DNA of 64,000 nt, taken from assembly GCA_963565915.1 (NCBI GenBank), contig OY751485.1:868001-932000 (forward strand), written 5' to 3'. Positions 1 to 10,429 of the stretch are shown here, in pieces (position 1 is the first letter of the stretch; every line of letters begins with the position of its first letter). The notes under the pieces were generated by a model. It was given only the letters and a program-made list of their open reading frames with translations, did not search any database and was not told the DNA's origin. The position numbers and the translations under genes were made by a program. The DNA is from Entoloma clypeatum (Eukaryota; Basidiomycota; Agaricomycetes; Agaricales; Entolomataceae).

Positions 1-1
1 T

Positions 2-316
2 CCATTCACTCCGCGTACAGCTCCGCTTGCATCCACATCTGCTCTGCAGACAAGGGACCCCAATGCAATGGACATTGATACTTCACGCATCAAAGGCAAG
101 AATGCCAATGCATGCTTCAGATGTAACAAAACGGGTCACTTTAGTCATGAATGCCCCCTTCGCTTCGACGTTCGCTTCATGACAACGGAGGAGCAGGACG
201 AGTTTGTTATGGAACAACTCGTGGTCAAGGATGCAGTGGAAGGCAACTCCGTTCTGCCCATGGAGTCTGGGGAGTCGGAGGAAGGACAGGAGGATTTTCC
301 TCCCCACAGCGAGTGA
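2..316 (+). CDS. Gag C-terminal part with CCHC zinc knuckle (partial)
   Basis: The reading frame is open from the window edge and ends at a natural-looking TGA at 314-316. It contains a DPNAMDID motif followed by a CCHC knuckle, CFRCNKTGHFSHEC, at about 114-155. The same order (NAMDID, basic linker, CFRCGKTGHFSREC) is found in element E on the minus strand, which identifies it as Gypsy gag. Gag coats the element RNA inside the virus-like particle, and the knuckle binds nucleic acid. The tail after the knuckle is acidic. The N-terminal capsid part lies upstream of the window. Confidence 0.8.
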   Translation, partial: PFTPRTAPLASTSALQTRDPNAMDIDTSRIKGKNANACFRCNKTGHFSHECPLRFDVRFMTTEEQDEFVMEQLVVKDAVEGNSVLPMESGESEEGQEDFPPHSE

Positions 317-2596
317 ACAGTGCGCCCTTGTTGTCTGCTAAAAATTGTTATGCTGCCTTATTTATGGAACAATATGATCCTATACCCTCCATCTCTAAGC
401 CTGCAAACGATCCCATAGTCGCACCCAACTCCGTAAATCCCATCTGCCTTCGCCGCTCTAAATGGGAGCGTCGGCTTCCAAAACAATATGTCCTCGCCTC
501 CGCTCACTCCGACAATTCTATTGAACTAGACATAGTTCTTGAAACTACCGACACCAAAGACACACTATCACAAAAGGCCTTACTCGACAGCGGGGCAACA
601 GGTCATTTATTGAATGCACTCTGGTCGAGAAACATTGACTTCTACTCAAAAACTACAACACGTGATTCCGGTCTACAACATCGACGGAACTCCAAACAAG
701 GCCGGAGCAATTATGGAGGTGTTGGATGTAGTGCTCCGCTATTGGGATCACTCGGAACGGACCCAGCTTGCAGTCACAAGTTTGGGAAAACAAGAAATTG
801 TGCTAGGCTTCACTTGGCTCAAAGAACACAACCCCGAGGTAGATTGGAAGTCAGGGGAAGTGAAGATGAGCCGGTGTCCTGCACGATGCTGGACATGCCA
901 CCAAGAGGCAGCCCAAGAGCGGAAGGAGTGGAAGTTTGAACAAGTCCGCATCCGAGCCTGTCAGATGGGTTCCACTCCGACGTCTGGTCTAGAGGAGGAG
1001 GCTCCACGCGGCCCATGGGTGGAGGATGTCACAGAAGGAGAAGAAGCGGAGGAGTTAGCGGAAGACGATGAGAAAGAGGATGAGTTTGAGGAGGGAGACC
1101 GCCTTTTTGTCGGAACAGTACCAGCGGAGGCGGAGTTCATCCGTGCTTCATCCAATATCTCGCAACGTCTATCAGAGGCATTCCTCAGTAACCAAAAACC
1201 TAAATCTTTCTGCAACTCTGTACCGGACCACTTGTTTGACTTCAAAGACGTATTCTCAAAGACCTCTTTCGACACCTTACCGGAAGAGCGGACTTGGGAC
1301 CACACCATTGAACTTGTTCCGGACGCCTCTCCGGCAGGGTGTAAGGTATATCCGCTTGCTCCGAACAAACAGAAGGAACTCGACGCGTTTTTGGAGGAAA
1401 ACTTTGCAACTGGTCGGATCCGCCCTTCCAAGTCTCCGATGGCATCTCCGGTATTTTGCATCAAGAAGAAGGATGGCTCCCTTCGTCTTGTACAAGACTA
1501 CCAGTCACTCAACTCCAAAACTATCAAAAACAAGTATCCGCTTCTGCTCATATCCAAACTGATCAATAAACTTCAATGCGCTCAATACTTCACCAAGCTC
1601 GACATCCGCTGGGCCTACAACAATGTGCAGATAAAACCCGGAGATGAGTGGAAGGCTGCTTTTCGGACCAATCACGGACTCTATGAACCATTGGTGATGT
1701 TCTTCGGCCTCACTAATAGTCCATCCACATTCCAGACTATGATGAACGAGATCTTTCAGGACCTTATCACTGAAGGTGTAGTCTGTGTTTACCTCGACGA
1801 TATACTCATCTTCACGGAGACCCTTGCGGAGCATCGGAGAGTCACATGGATCGTACTGGAACAACTTTGCGAACACAAACTCTATCTAAAACCAGAGAAA
1901 TGCGAGTTTGAACAAACGCGCATTGAATACCTAGGCCTTATTATTGAACAAGGACACGTAGAGATGGATCCGGTGAAGGTAGCAGGGGTCGCGGAATGGC
2001 CTGCTCTGACAAACGTCCGAGAAGTACAGTCCTTTCTAGGATTCACTAACTTCTATCGCCGTTTTATTGAAGGGTTTTCGGACATCGCGCGCCCTCTTTT
2101 TGAGCTCACGAAGAAAGGGCACCTCTGGTCTTGGAGGGAGGGAGAAGTGTCCACATTTGTGGAGTTGAAGCGGAGGATTACATCCGCTCCGATCCTGGTC
2201 TTAGCTGATCAAGGAAAGAAGTGGCGGATAGAAGTGGATAGCTCGGACTTTGCAACCGGAGCAGTACTGTCCCAACCAACAGAGGACAGTAAGTGGCATC
2301 CTGTCACATTCTATTCCAAAAGCCTTAGTCCGGTGGAACGCAACTACGAGATCTATGACAAGGAGATGTTGGCAGTGGTCCGCGCATTGGAGGAGTGGAG
2401 GCACTTCCTTGAAGGAGTGGAGAAGACAGTGGAGATTTGGACAGACCACAAAAATCTTGAGTATTTCATGACAGCTCAAAAACTAAATTGACGACAGGCT
2501 AGATGGTCCTTATACCTTGCTTGTTTCAATTTCAAAATGCACCATCGACCTGGCAAGTCAATGGGCAAGTCCGATGCTTTGTCCTGACGAGCGGAC
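317..2596 (+). pseudogene. Gypsy pol remnant: protease, RT and partial RNase H
   Basis: The protease active site ALLDSGATG lies near 580-603. Just after it the frame changes twice between 600 and 660, so the protease is broken. A long open frame then runs to 2491 and holds RT, with the polymerase motif VYLDD at about 1788-1803 and the LTNSPSTFQ segment before it. RNase H follows (EVDSSDFATGAVLS near 2235, WTDHKNLEYF near 2440). The frame is stopped by TGA at 2489-2491, where relatives read arginine, and again by TGA near 2586. Both fit CGA-to-TGA change. No integrase follows. It would have supplied cDNA synthesis functions; this copy cannot. Confidence 0.88.
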
Positions 2597-2799
2597 CACG
2601 GAGAGGATGGCCACACATTGACAAAGGGCACCAATGCGGCCTGTGCGGAGCTAAAGGACACCCTATGCACCTTCACATGACCCTTTGACCCTCAATTCCT
2701 ATCCGACCCTGTTTCACTTAACTCTGACGACCCTGGGACACGTGTCCCCTCTATCAGTGCTATGACTCGGACAATTCCTCTTTTAGCTACACTGTCACT

Positions 2800-3186
2800 T
2801 GTTATCTCTGACTCATGGCCTTGCGGCCTTATCTCTGACTCCTATGCCACAGCCCCCTTGAAACATCTAACTAACCAATGGCCTATTTAGCTCCTGCGCA
2901 GCACCTACTTATTTATAGCCATAGGATAATATATATAAAACCTGTAACCTTAGAGTAGAGGTTCTTAGCTTGACCTAGGCAAACAATGCTTACTTTGTCT
3001 TATCTTCAAATGCTCTCAAACTAAGTGCCTTGCAAGGACTTAGCTCTGCTGAACCGAACTGAGTCGTCCTCTTGAGGAGCTTGCTGATCTTGACCAAGTT
3101 GACCTATTGAGGGACTTGTTGTGGAACCAGTTCGAACCCATGTGATCTGATCCTTGGACTTGTTGTTGTAGGCTATCACCATAACA
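2800..3186 (+). repeat. Putative solo LTR
   Basis: The segment begins TGTTAT and ends ATAACA, the usual inverted ends of fungal Gypsy LTRs. It carries a TATA-like run (TATATATAAA near 2930-2940) in the place expected for an LTR promoter. Length is 387 bp. I see no second copy in the window and no clear target-site duplication (flanks TCACT and CCCCC), so the call rests on ends and promoter only. The 200 bases before it (2600-2799) show no recognisable content. Confidence 0.35.
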
Positions 3187-3310
3187 CCCCCCCTTCGAGC
3201 CCAATGGCCTCGACTCATGCCTAACACCCTGCCTTCGAGCCCAACAGCCCCCCCACTCATCTCACTCACGTCCAACGGCGCCCACTCGCACCCAACGGCG
3301 TCAGATGGCG
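3187..3310. repeat. Degenerate GC-rich minisatellite (short array)
   Basis: Repeated words such as TTCGAGCCCAA, CACCCAACGGCG and CTCACTC recur at about 18-22 bp. The motif is the same type as the arrays at 5.6-6.15, 31.5-32.2 and 34.56-34.81 kb, here read on the C-rich strand. Confidence 0.55.
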
Positions 3311-3380
3311 AGACTCAGACGATACACACATGCGCCGTCCAGTAGCACACTCGTAGCCTAGTACAGTACATATTACGAGT

Positions 3381-3404
3381 CTGGACCAGTTTAAACTGGT
3401 CCAG
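3381..3404. repeat. Perfect 24-bp palindrome
   Basis: Two 12-base arms (CTGGACCAGTTT and its exact reverse complement) meet without spacer. Surrounding bases 3370-3460 are rich in related GGACC/CCAGT words, resembling the ends of the 470-bp repeat at 32.6 and 48.3 kb. Confidence 0.7.
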
Positions 3405-4638
3405 TCTCATCAGACCTGAATACATGGACTGGCCAGACTGGTGCAGTCCTCGGTCCTTCCTTTGTGGGGGTCAAAAATGAGACCAAACCAAACTTTCAAT
3501 CACTAGGGCAGGGCAGGGCTGTAACTGAGAAATCACAGGTGACAAGGGAGACCTCGCATGTGCAGGGGACACAGGGCATGCAGAATGCATTGGTGGCAAG
3601 AGGGACGACTCACAAAACTCCATTTTCTGCACATTTTTAGCCTAGCCTAGCATAATATTTGATGCACATTTTCGCATTATAATTTGACTTTGAGTACTTA
3701 TTTAGTAGGAATGAAAAAAAAACAACCCTTGTGGTAGAAATATTGAGTACTACAACAGGCTATAAGACTATAATGCTATGGTGCTACCAGGTTTCTATAC
3801 TACAATGCTGTGGTACTATGATGTTACAATGCTTTGGTGCTACATTGCTATGCCTGCCAGTGAAGTCACTACAGAGTGCTATGGCTGCTATGCATGTGAG
3901 TGTGTTTGCTATTATTGAATGTATTGAGGTGCACCATGTGGGACAATGTACAAAGTGGTTAGTATGTGTCAGGTGTTGAGTAGCTTGTTAAGCTAGAGAA
4001 GTTGTATAGAGGCAACTGACATGGGGGGAACTGGAAGAGTTCTTATTCTGCAACTATGTTACAGGTCTACTATTTATACTATAATATGTGCACGGACCAT
4101 GTTGTGGTCTGTTTATATGTATCTACAATAAACTCACATATATAGTAACTCATGAAATGTTCCAGAGTATGACATCATGTATGATGTCAGAGATATGTCA
4201 TGATGACATAGTGATCAGGTGCATCAGCAAAATCTCTTTTTACTTGAACTTTTCTTGAAGTGTCTTGTGGTTTTGTGAGGGATTGCCAAGATCTCAAGAT
4301 GGTGTTCAAGGCATTCAAGACTCTCAAGATACCTCTCAAGACTCTCAAGGGATCATGATTTCCAAGAGAATTTCATTGTTCTTGACACTGTCTTGGCCCT
4401 TTCAATGCTCAAGTATTCCAAGACACCTTTCAAGACATATATCCAAGCATTCAAGAAATCTACCCATCTTTAGTCTTCCAAGACACCTCCAAGTGTTTTC
4501 AAGCAGTGTCATGTACAGACCCTGCCTCAAGTAATACATTGATGTTTTTGAGTTGGTACTCATCAGTCAAATTATAATGTGAAAATGTCTCAAATATTGT
4601 GCTATGGTGAAAATGTACAAAAAAAAAACTTGCGAGTC
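3405..4638. repeat. Gene-free, simple-sequence-like stretch
   Basis: No convincing gene. Bases 3740-3900 repeat words such as CTACAATGCT and GGTGCTAC. Bases 4240-4500 repeat CAAGACTCT and TCCAAGACA in a degenerate 10-20 bp periodicity. ORFs here, for example at 4265-4534, reflect the repeat and have no recognisable domain. Confidence 0.5.
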
Positions 4639-5263
4639 ACACAGCACAGGATTCAAAATTTAGCCTCTGCAAATGATATTGATAAATGACTGGGCATTAG
4701 TGGGCCCCTACTTTTGCCCTTGCAAAACATCAATTTTAGCACTTGCAAAAGTTTATGAGAAATGACCCCTTTCATAGGCACAAAAGTGTTTGTGAAATAT
4801 CTCCTTATGGAATGCACTTTCCTGATGCCAAAATTAAACTTTTGCAATGTTGTTTCTTTCTGCCAAAAATATTACTTGTCTGTGAGAAAAGATAAAGTAT
4901 GGCAAGCCTGAAAGGGTTTTTAAAGTTGCTTGACAAAGCCCAACTTTTACAAAGAATTTGGTGAACAAGAAAGTAAGAACTTTAAAATAGCAAAACCAGA
5001 CAGAAAAGTATTTTTTTCACAACATCACTCTCCACCAACTTTCTCTGGTGAGAATGATCAATATTTGGATCATTGAATCTTTTTGTTCCTCAAGTATTAC
5101 AGTTGATGAGAAATGCCTCGATAATGTCAACATTTTGCCATGTATTTCACATCTGTCACATATTTTCATTCTTCACCTCCAAAGTATCCTCTACAAAATA
5201 TTATTTTGCAGACCTTTTATCAATATCATTCGCAGAGGCTAAATTTTGAATCCTGTGCTGTGT
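4639..5263. mobile_element. 625-bp non-autonomous element with 48-bp terminal inverted repeats
   Basis: The left arm 4639-4686 and the right arm 5216-5263 are reverse complements over 48 bases with one mismatch. The outer ends read ACACAGCACAGG. The interior is AT-rich with no coding potential that I recognise. The flanks (GAGTC and TATCC) do not give an obvious target-site duplication, so the superfamily is open. Size and structure fit a MITE or a deleted DNA transposon. Confidence 0.75.
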
Positions 5264-5624
5264 TATCCCCAGGTGCTTACCAGGTAAGTATGTGCCATGC
5301 ATTTCTAACAGCAGGTCCCTGCCTTGTCTCACCCCTATGCACACCCACCATTCTTGTGTATTCTGTGCCATCCAACTATTTCTGCCTATCTCACTATTGC
5401 CACATGTCCCACCGTTCCTGCATGCCCCCACTGTTTTTGTGTGTTGTTCTCATGTGCCCTGCCATTCTGGCATCTTGGGTGCTGTTTCTCACATGCCTGC
5501 CACTGTTCCTGCATCCCCTTGCCCATCCCTCCTGCGTGCCCTATCGTTCTCGCATGTTCTGTGCCATTCCCCCCCCCATTTCTGCATGTCCCGTGGTTCT
5601 CCCACGTCCCACCATTTGGGCATG
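5264..5624. repeat. Pyrimidine-rich degenerate tandem repeat
   Basis: Words such as CCATTCCTGCATG, CTGCCACTGTTC and CATGTCCCACC recur through this stretch at about 20-25 bp. All three forward frames are open for long distances because stops are rare in this composition. I read these ORFs as repeat by-products. Confidence 0.5.
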
Positions 5625-6150
5625 AGTTGAGGTCGTTGGGCATGAGTGGTGGCAGTTGGGCGCGAAGGGGGGCTGTTGAGTATGAGTGGAGGTCATTGGG
5701 TGTGAAGGGGGCAGTTGGCCGTGAGTCGACGCCGCTGGGCATGAGTGAGGGCCATTGGGCAAGAAGGGGGGCCATTGGACACAAGGGGGGGGGGCATTGG
5801 GCAAGAAGGGGGGCAGTTGGGTTGTTGGGCGCAAAGGGGGGCAAAGATCAGTGCTTACCTATTTAGGGGGGTCTGTAGCCCTCATGTGAATGGAGGGAGG
5901 GGGCATTGACCAAGGAAGAGGGAGTAGAGGAAGGGAGGTGATGGGGACCCTTGCCCCCCCTTCGCACCCAACAACCCAATAACCCTCACTCACACCCAAG
6001 TGCCCCTCTTCTTGCCCAATGGCCCCCCCTCATGCCCAATGGCCCTCACTCATGCCCAACAGCGTCGACTCACAGCCAACTGCCCCCTTTGTGCCCAACG
6101 ATCCCAACTGGTGCCCAATGGCCCTCCTTCACATCCAACAGCGTCAACTT
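5625..6150. repeat. Inverted pair of minisatellite arrays
   Basis: Left arm, about 5625-5850: degenerate units such as TTGGGCATGAGTGAGGGCCA. Right arm, about 5955-6150: the reverse complement with the same order of variant units (for example TGGGCATGAGTGAGGGCCATTGG in the left arm and its complement in the right, and GTTGGGTTGTTGGG next to the spacer on both sides). The spacer is about 100 bp. This is one inverted duplication of roughly 200-bp arms, since the unit order is mirrored. Confidence 0.75.
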
Positions 6151-7149
6151 GTGCCCACCATCCCATACTCCACCTACCCATCTGCCAAATGGCATGGGAG
6201 ACAAAGGCAGGGAGACAAAGGCAGTGGCCAGAGAAGGGAAGGTAGGCTGGGAAGTCCATGAACATGAGGGCACTGAGATGCGACACAACGCACACATGAG
6301 AGGGAGGGGGGGTCGCACATGCACCCCCACTACCACAAGGTCCTGTGGGTATTGTACCCCCACATAGATTAGTAGCGAGAAGATTGACTAGATTTACCCG
6401 CTCTTCGTGACTCGGAGAAATCATATTTGGATGTGAGACTGCCAGTTGAGATGATCCCGCGCTTGCCAATGTTGCTTTCTGTGCAATTCTATTGTCTCGA
6501 GCATGCCAGCTACAGGTACTTTGGCTTACTCGTTTCCCTGGTCCTTCATACAAGTTGGTCAAAGAATTGAAGGTAGTACAGTGGGATTTGCACTTGCATA
6601 TCACTGGCAATGTCTTTGGGCCAGGGTTATTACACCTTCAGGAAGGCATCCCAAAGATGTTTAGATGATAAATCACAAACTTTGGAGATCTCAAACTGGA
6701 ACAAACCTTGACTTTCTACCCTGTGTACTCTGTCACTCCACAAAGTGTGACCAATCAAGATTAATCAATGATAAGGACTCGTTGATTGTTTGTCAGAAAA
6801 CCATGTGGAAACTCATTGGAAACAGTGTCATGGTATATGAAGTCAATGGCCTGTCGGTGCACCTGGTTAAGCAATGGTGAGTGAGAGGAAATCAGGGAGG
6901 AGTGAGCAATGACCTGATTACAATCATCTGCCATATCTTGAACCTGTCTGGCTGTCTTGCAATTGTATTGACCAGACAAAGAAAACCAAACGCCTGTGGA
7001 GGCGGTGAGCGAAGAAATTTACATGTATTGATGAATGCACTGCGTAGATACATTTGAAAGTAATAAAAAAACAATGATACAAGTTACTAGGCATGGACAG
7101 TCCTACATTGCTTTCTAAGAGAAACCATGAGATCCTTATTTAATATTTT
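6151..7149. other. No gene recognised
   Basis: Short ORFs occur on both strands (for example 6665-6880 on + and 6761-6979 on -), but none shows a known motif and they overlap each other. Part of 7020-7150 may be the 3' untranslated region or terminal exon of the KOW gene to its right. Confidence 0.4.
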
Positions 7150-9190
7150 GTCAGTTGAAGACTCGCATATTTCCTTTGTACCCTCCAAGGTCAGCAATCA
7201 GCTCTTTGTTGTTCCCGTACCAAAAATGAACCCACAAACAAATTTCCCGCAGTGTTCACCCTTGATGACGACCAATAGCCCATCATCATGTTTTACATTT
7301 GGGTATACCACTGAAACTGTTCCAGAAGGATGGATGGTGTGCCTTTTGTAAAACCAATGCACGAGGGCAGGGCACCCATTGACGACCATTGGAGCAAGGA
7401 AAAATTGCTTTTGGCTACCATCCCAGCTGTCCATGACCATTACTTTGAATGTCTGATTCAGGGCCAGCAGCCATGGGTCAAAGAGTACGTGCTGCAGGGG
7501 TTCAGAATCCTGTCTGAGCTCTGGAGTTTCATGAAGAGGGTCGGAGGCTTGTAGGCCGGGGGTGCTGAGCATCCTGGGGCAGGAACTGGATGCTGGTGTC
7601 AGCCGTTCAGGGGGGGCACTGGCATTGGTTGGTTCAGTGGGGGCCAACATGTTGAAGGCCCTACAAGGACAAGGCAGAGGATAAAAACACTCATTCCAGG
7701 GCTTGAAGTAGTCGAATAACTGGACGTGGGATCTATGGAAAACGGTTAAGACAAACTGGGGAATATAACGATCAGATATGCACCTATGTTCCACCACATT
7801 GTCATAATCCAAAACCTCCCTTTTGTATGGGGTGTTGGGATTGAAATGGTTAATCCAGACATCGACTTTGAGCCCGCTTAGTGTCACCTGTCCACAAAGC
7901 ACATCAAAGACATCTGCGAGACATCCTTTGAGGGAGTGCCCAATCTTGCAGATGAGGACCTTTGTGCCAATCCAGGGCACATCTTCATGCATTTTCAAAA
8001 TTGCAAGGGTATCAGGATCTTCGCGGGGCTTCATTGAATATAACCATGGGGCCAGTTTGACCCTTACCCAGTTGACGGCGATCAAGAACAACTGGGAACT
8101 TAAGAGTGAATACAAATCTTGAAAAGGCGAGTGCTCATCTATTACCTCCATAATTTTGGTTGAACTGTGAGAGTCCCATGTCTTCCAAAGAACATGAATT
8201 ATATCACCATCCAGCTTCTCCACCCACCCTGTCCGTCCTTCCAGTTCCCCTAGAATTACTCTGACAAAATCTCCGATGGCGATATCTTTGCGCAAATTTG
8301 ACCCCGGAATGTTCATGATACCCTTGCCGCTAACAAGGTTGACCTCAGCATGATCTGCCTGAACAACTTGAACAACAACACCTCACTTGAGAACAAATGA
8401 AGAAGAGACTGAGTGCAAGTCAAACACCTTCAAGAGAAGGCCATGCTCAAAAGTGGATCTGTTGAAGCAATAGGTCTCTTCTGAGCGTGCGGACGCGAGG
8501 AGTACGGGAGTGCTTGTTTGTCAAGTGCGCGATAGGTGGCAGAAGACAAGGGACCAGCAGAAGGGTTACGCCACCCCAGGGCTCTATTTTTGATACATAG
8601 CCCAGATTGCCTTTATATGCTCCTTTGCGCACGAGCACCCATTGTCTGACAGAGAGTGTGTGCTGAACTTCCTGTACCGACAGTGTTGCCTTCCAATCCC
8701 TGCTATAGATGGGAGTTTTCATAATGGCCCCTCTTGACCAAATGAAGCCTGGAATGAGTTGTAAGAGTTGAGTGAGTCAATTGTTCATTGTAGCTTCAAG
8801 ATAGATGGAACCACGGATTGCACCAGGAAAAAAGGCAGAGCATAGTTCATGTTCTGGTTTAGCTAACTGTAGAAGGGAAAAAACAATATCTTCTTCCATA
8901 CCATGCTAAAGTATTCGTCAGTCATCTGATCAATCTGATCAATGAAACTTACCCGACATTTAAGCGGCCACAAGGGAAAATCACCCATCAAGACTTGCTG
9001 GCCAACATCAAATGAATGCACAGAAATGACTGTAGATGCCAAGGGCGCTCTCCGTGAAGAATTGACTGCGTGATTTAGAATCCCATGCAAGAAATTGTCT
9101 ATGCCATTGGCTCCTTTGTTGAGGTCCCTCCATGTCCTGGGTCCTGCAGGACTCTGTACCGGAGGGTCAGAGTCGTCGTCTATGAAATCT
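7150..9190 (-). pseudogene. SPT5-like multi-KOW protein, probably degenerate
   Basis: Read from high to low coordinates, blocks of one protein appear. About 9190-8863: DSDPPVQSP, then FDVGQQVLMGDFPLWPLKCR. At 8722-8447: a KOW-type segment, WVLVRKGAYKGNLGYVSKIE. At 8316-7198, 372 codons: a second KOW segment (FVRVILGELEGRTGWVEKL, about residues 18-36), a third around residue 125 (GTKVLICKIGHSLKGCLADV), a low-complexity Pro/Ser linker, and the ending DDGLLVVIKGEHCGKFV. KOW domains in SPT5/NusG proteins contact RNA polymerase and nucleic acid. Agaricomycete genomes hold many transposon-associated SPT5-like copies with this block order. Segments lie in different frames and I could not place clean introns, so it is either multi-exon or broken; lack of an uninterrupted splice model favours pseudogene. 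Confidence 0.65.
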
Positions 9191-10429
9191 AGGAATGCAG
9201 TGAACTGGGTGAATGGATGGATGGACAGGTTGGCTCACCATCCTCCTCGTTCTTGTCCCCATCCTCGTTGTCATCTACCGCACCCTCAAGGTTCAGGAAA
9301 TGACGGACTGATTCAGAAGTCTACGAATGAAATCAGGCAGCGTTTTCCGCAGGTGGTTCCATGATGTTCTGGGTTCTGTTACGCTTATTGTCAAGGGAGG
9401 ACAATACAGCGTGAACCTCGGGATGTTGCCTAGCTTTCTTCAATACCACTGGTTTCAGGGTTCTGATGTTGTCAGCATTGACAAGGGAAGAGGGGAAGAG
9501 AGGCCTCAATGGGCGGTTGCAATAGAGAAAGGAGGGGCCTTGTTAAGGCAGTCAAGTTCAGAGAGCAGTAGCACTGAGGGTTACTAGGGGTTGATATCCT
9601 AGATTCAGACTGGGGACTGACTGTCTACTACATCCAGTATATATACTGTATCAAGTGTGCACAGACCAAGAGAAATATAAGTAAACAGTGATAAGAGAGA
9701 ATACCGCTATTGGCTGGCAATAGTGGGGTCTGTCAAAGTGAAACAAGGGTTAGTTCTGAGTCAGAGATAAGATGGGAATATATGTCCATCTGGGGTAAAG
9801 CCAGAGTCAATGTGAGTCAGAGTGTAGATAAAGTGGGCATGTGTCAATAATGAGGCAAATGGTGAAACAGTGTTCAAAGAAGATCAAGGGTTGTCCAGGT
9901 GTGAGAAACAATGAGGCGAAATAGGGTTCAGGGTTAATGTGAGAGTGTGAAAGGGTGTCCAGATTGTTATCAAGGGTTCTAGAGTCCAGACCCATCAAGG
10001 GTTCTTCAGGGCTTCCATATGGGTATAGGTCACATGATAAGTGCTTCATATGAGAGCATGTCTTGTACTGCAAGTCTTTGTGCAGCTGTCATTATTGATA
10101 GGGGTTCGTTGGATGTGGTCGATGGGTGGGATCAGAGAGGGGATCATGGGAGGGGATGGTAGGAGAAATGAAAAGTTGTAACAGGTTCGTGTTCCAAGAT
10201 TGACTTGAATGTTGCCTGCAGACTTAGTCAGTATATTACTTATGTATCGGATTGTAACAAGTGGAATTGGCATGATCATCAGTTGGTCATTGGAGTTACC
10301 ATATTAGGCTGAGCACAGCTGCTTATATAACAAAAGTCTTTTACCTTGCATGATATTGTACAGCCAATACCAGATTTCGGTCAAGCTTACCTTGTTCTGT
10401 GAGATTGAGGGCTTTTTCTGTAACAGACT
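9191..10429. other. No gene recognised
   Basis: Small plus-strand ORFs at 9095-9364 and 9327-9587 are antisense to, or continue past, the KOW gene. From 9590 to 10300 the sequence repeats words such as GAGTCAGAG and GGGTTC at irregular intervals. A 14-bp palindrome, CAGTATATATACTG, lies near 9635-9650. No conserved domain is visible. Confidence 0.4.

Larger units (their letters stand above)
1..2600 (+). mobile_element. Truncated Ty3/Gypsy retrotransposon, family G
   Basis: Gag zinc knuckle, protease, reverse transcriptase and the start of RNase H follow each other on the plus strand. The element enters from before base 1, so its 5' LTR and most of gag are outside the window. Homology to the related minus-strand element at 37.7-41.9 kb stops near 2600, inside RNase H; integrase and 3' LTR are missing. 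The two copies share long identical stretches in RT. Decay is by in-frame TGA codons at sites where the relative has arginine, and by frameshifts in the protease. Confidence 0.9.

Noticed and set aside
151..939. 262-codon plus-strand ORF overlapping gag and pol of the first Gypsy element
   Set aside because: It only catches a piece of the protease (ALLDSGATG) in frame; the rest is out-of-frame translation of gag and pol.
5140..5866. Overlapping long ORFs on both strands in the C-rich region
   Set aside because: All frames are open because the composition lacks stops. Translations are Cys/Pro/His- or Gly/Arg-rich repeats of the minisatellite unit, with no domain.
5625..6150. Possible CRISPR array
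   Set aside because: Units are degenerate, contiguous and without spacers of constant size, and the host is eukaryotic.
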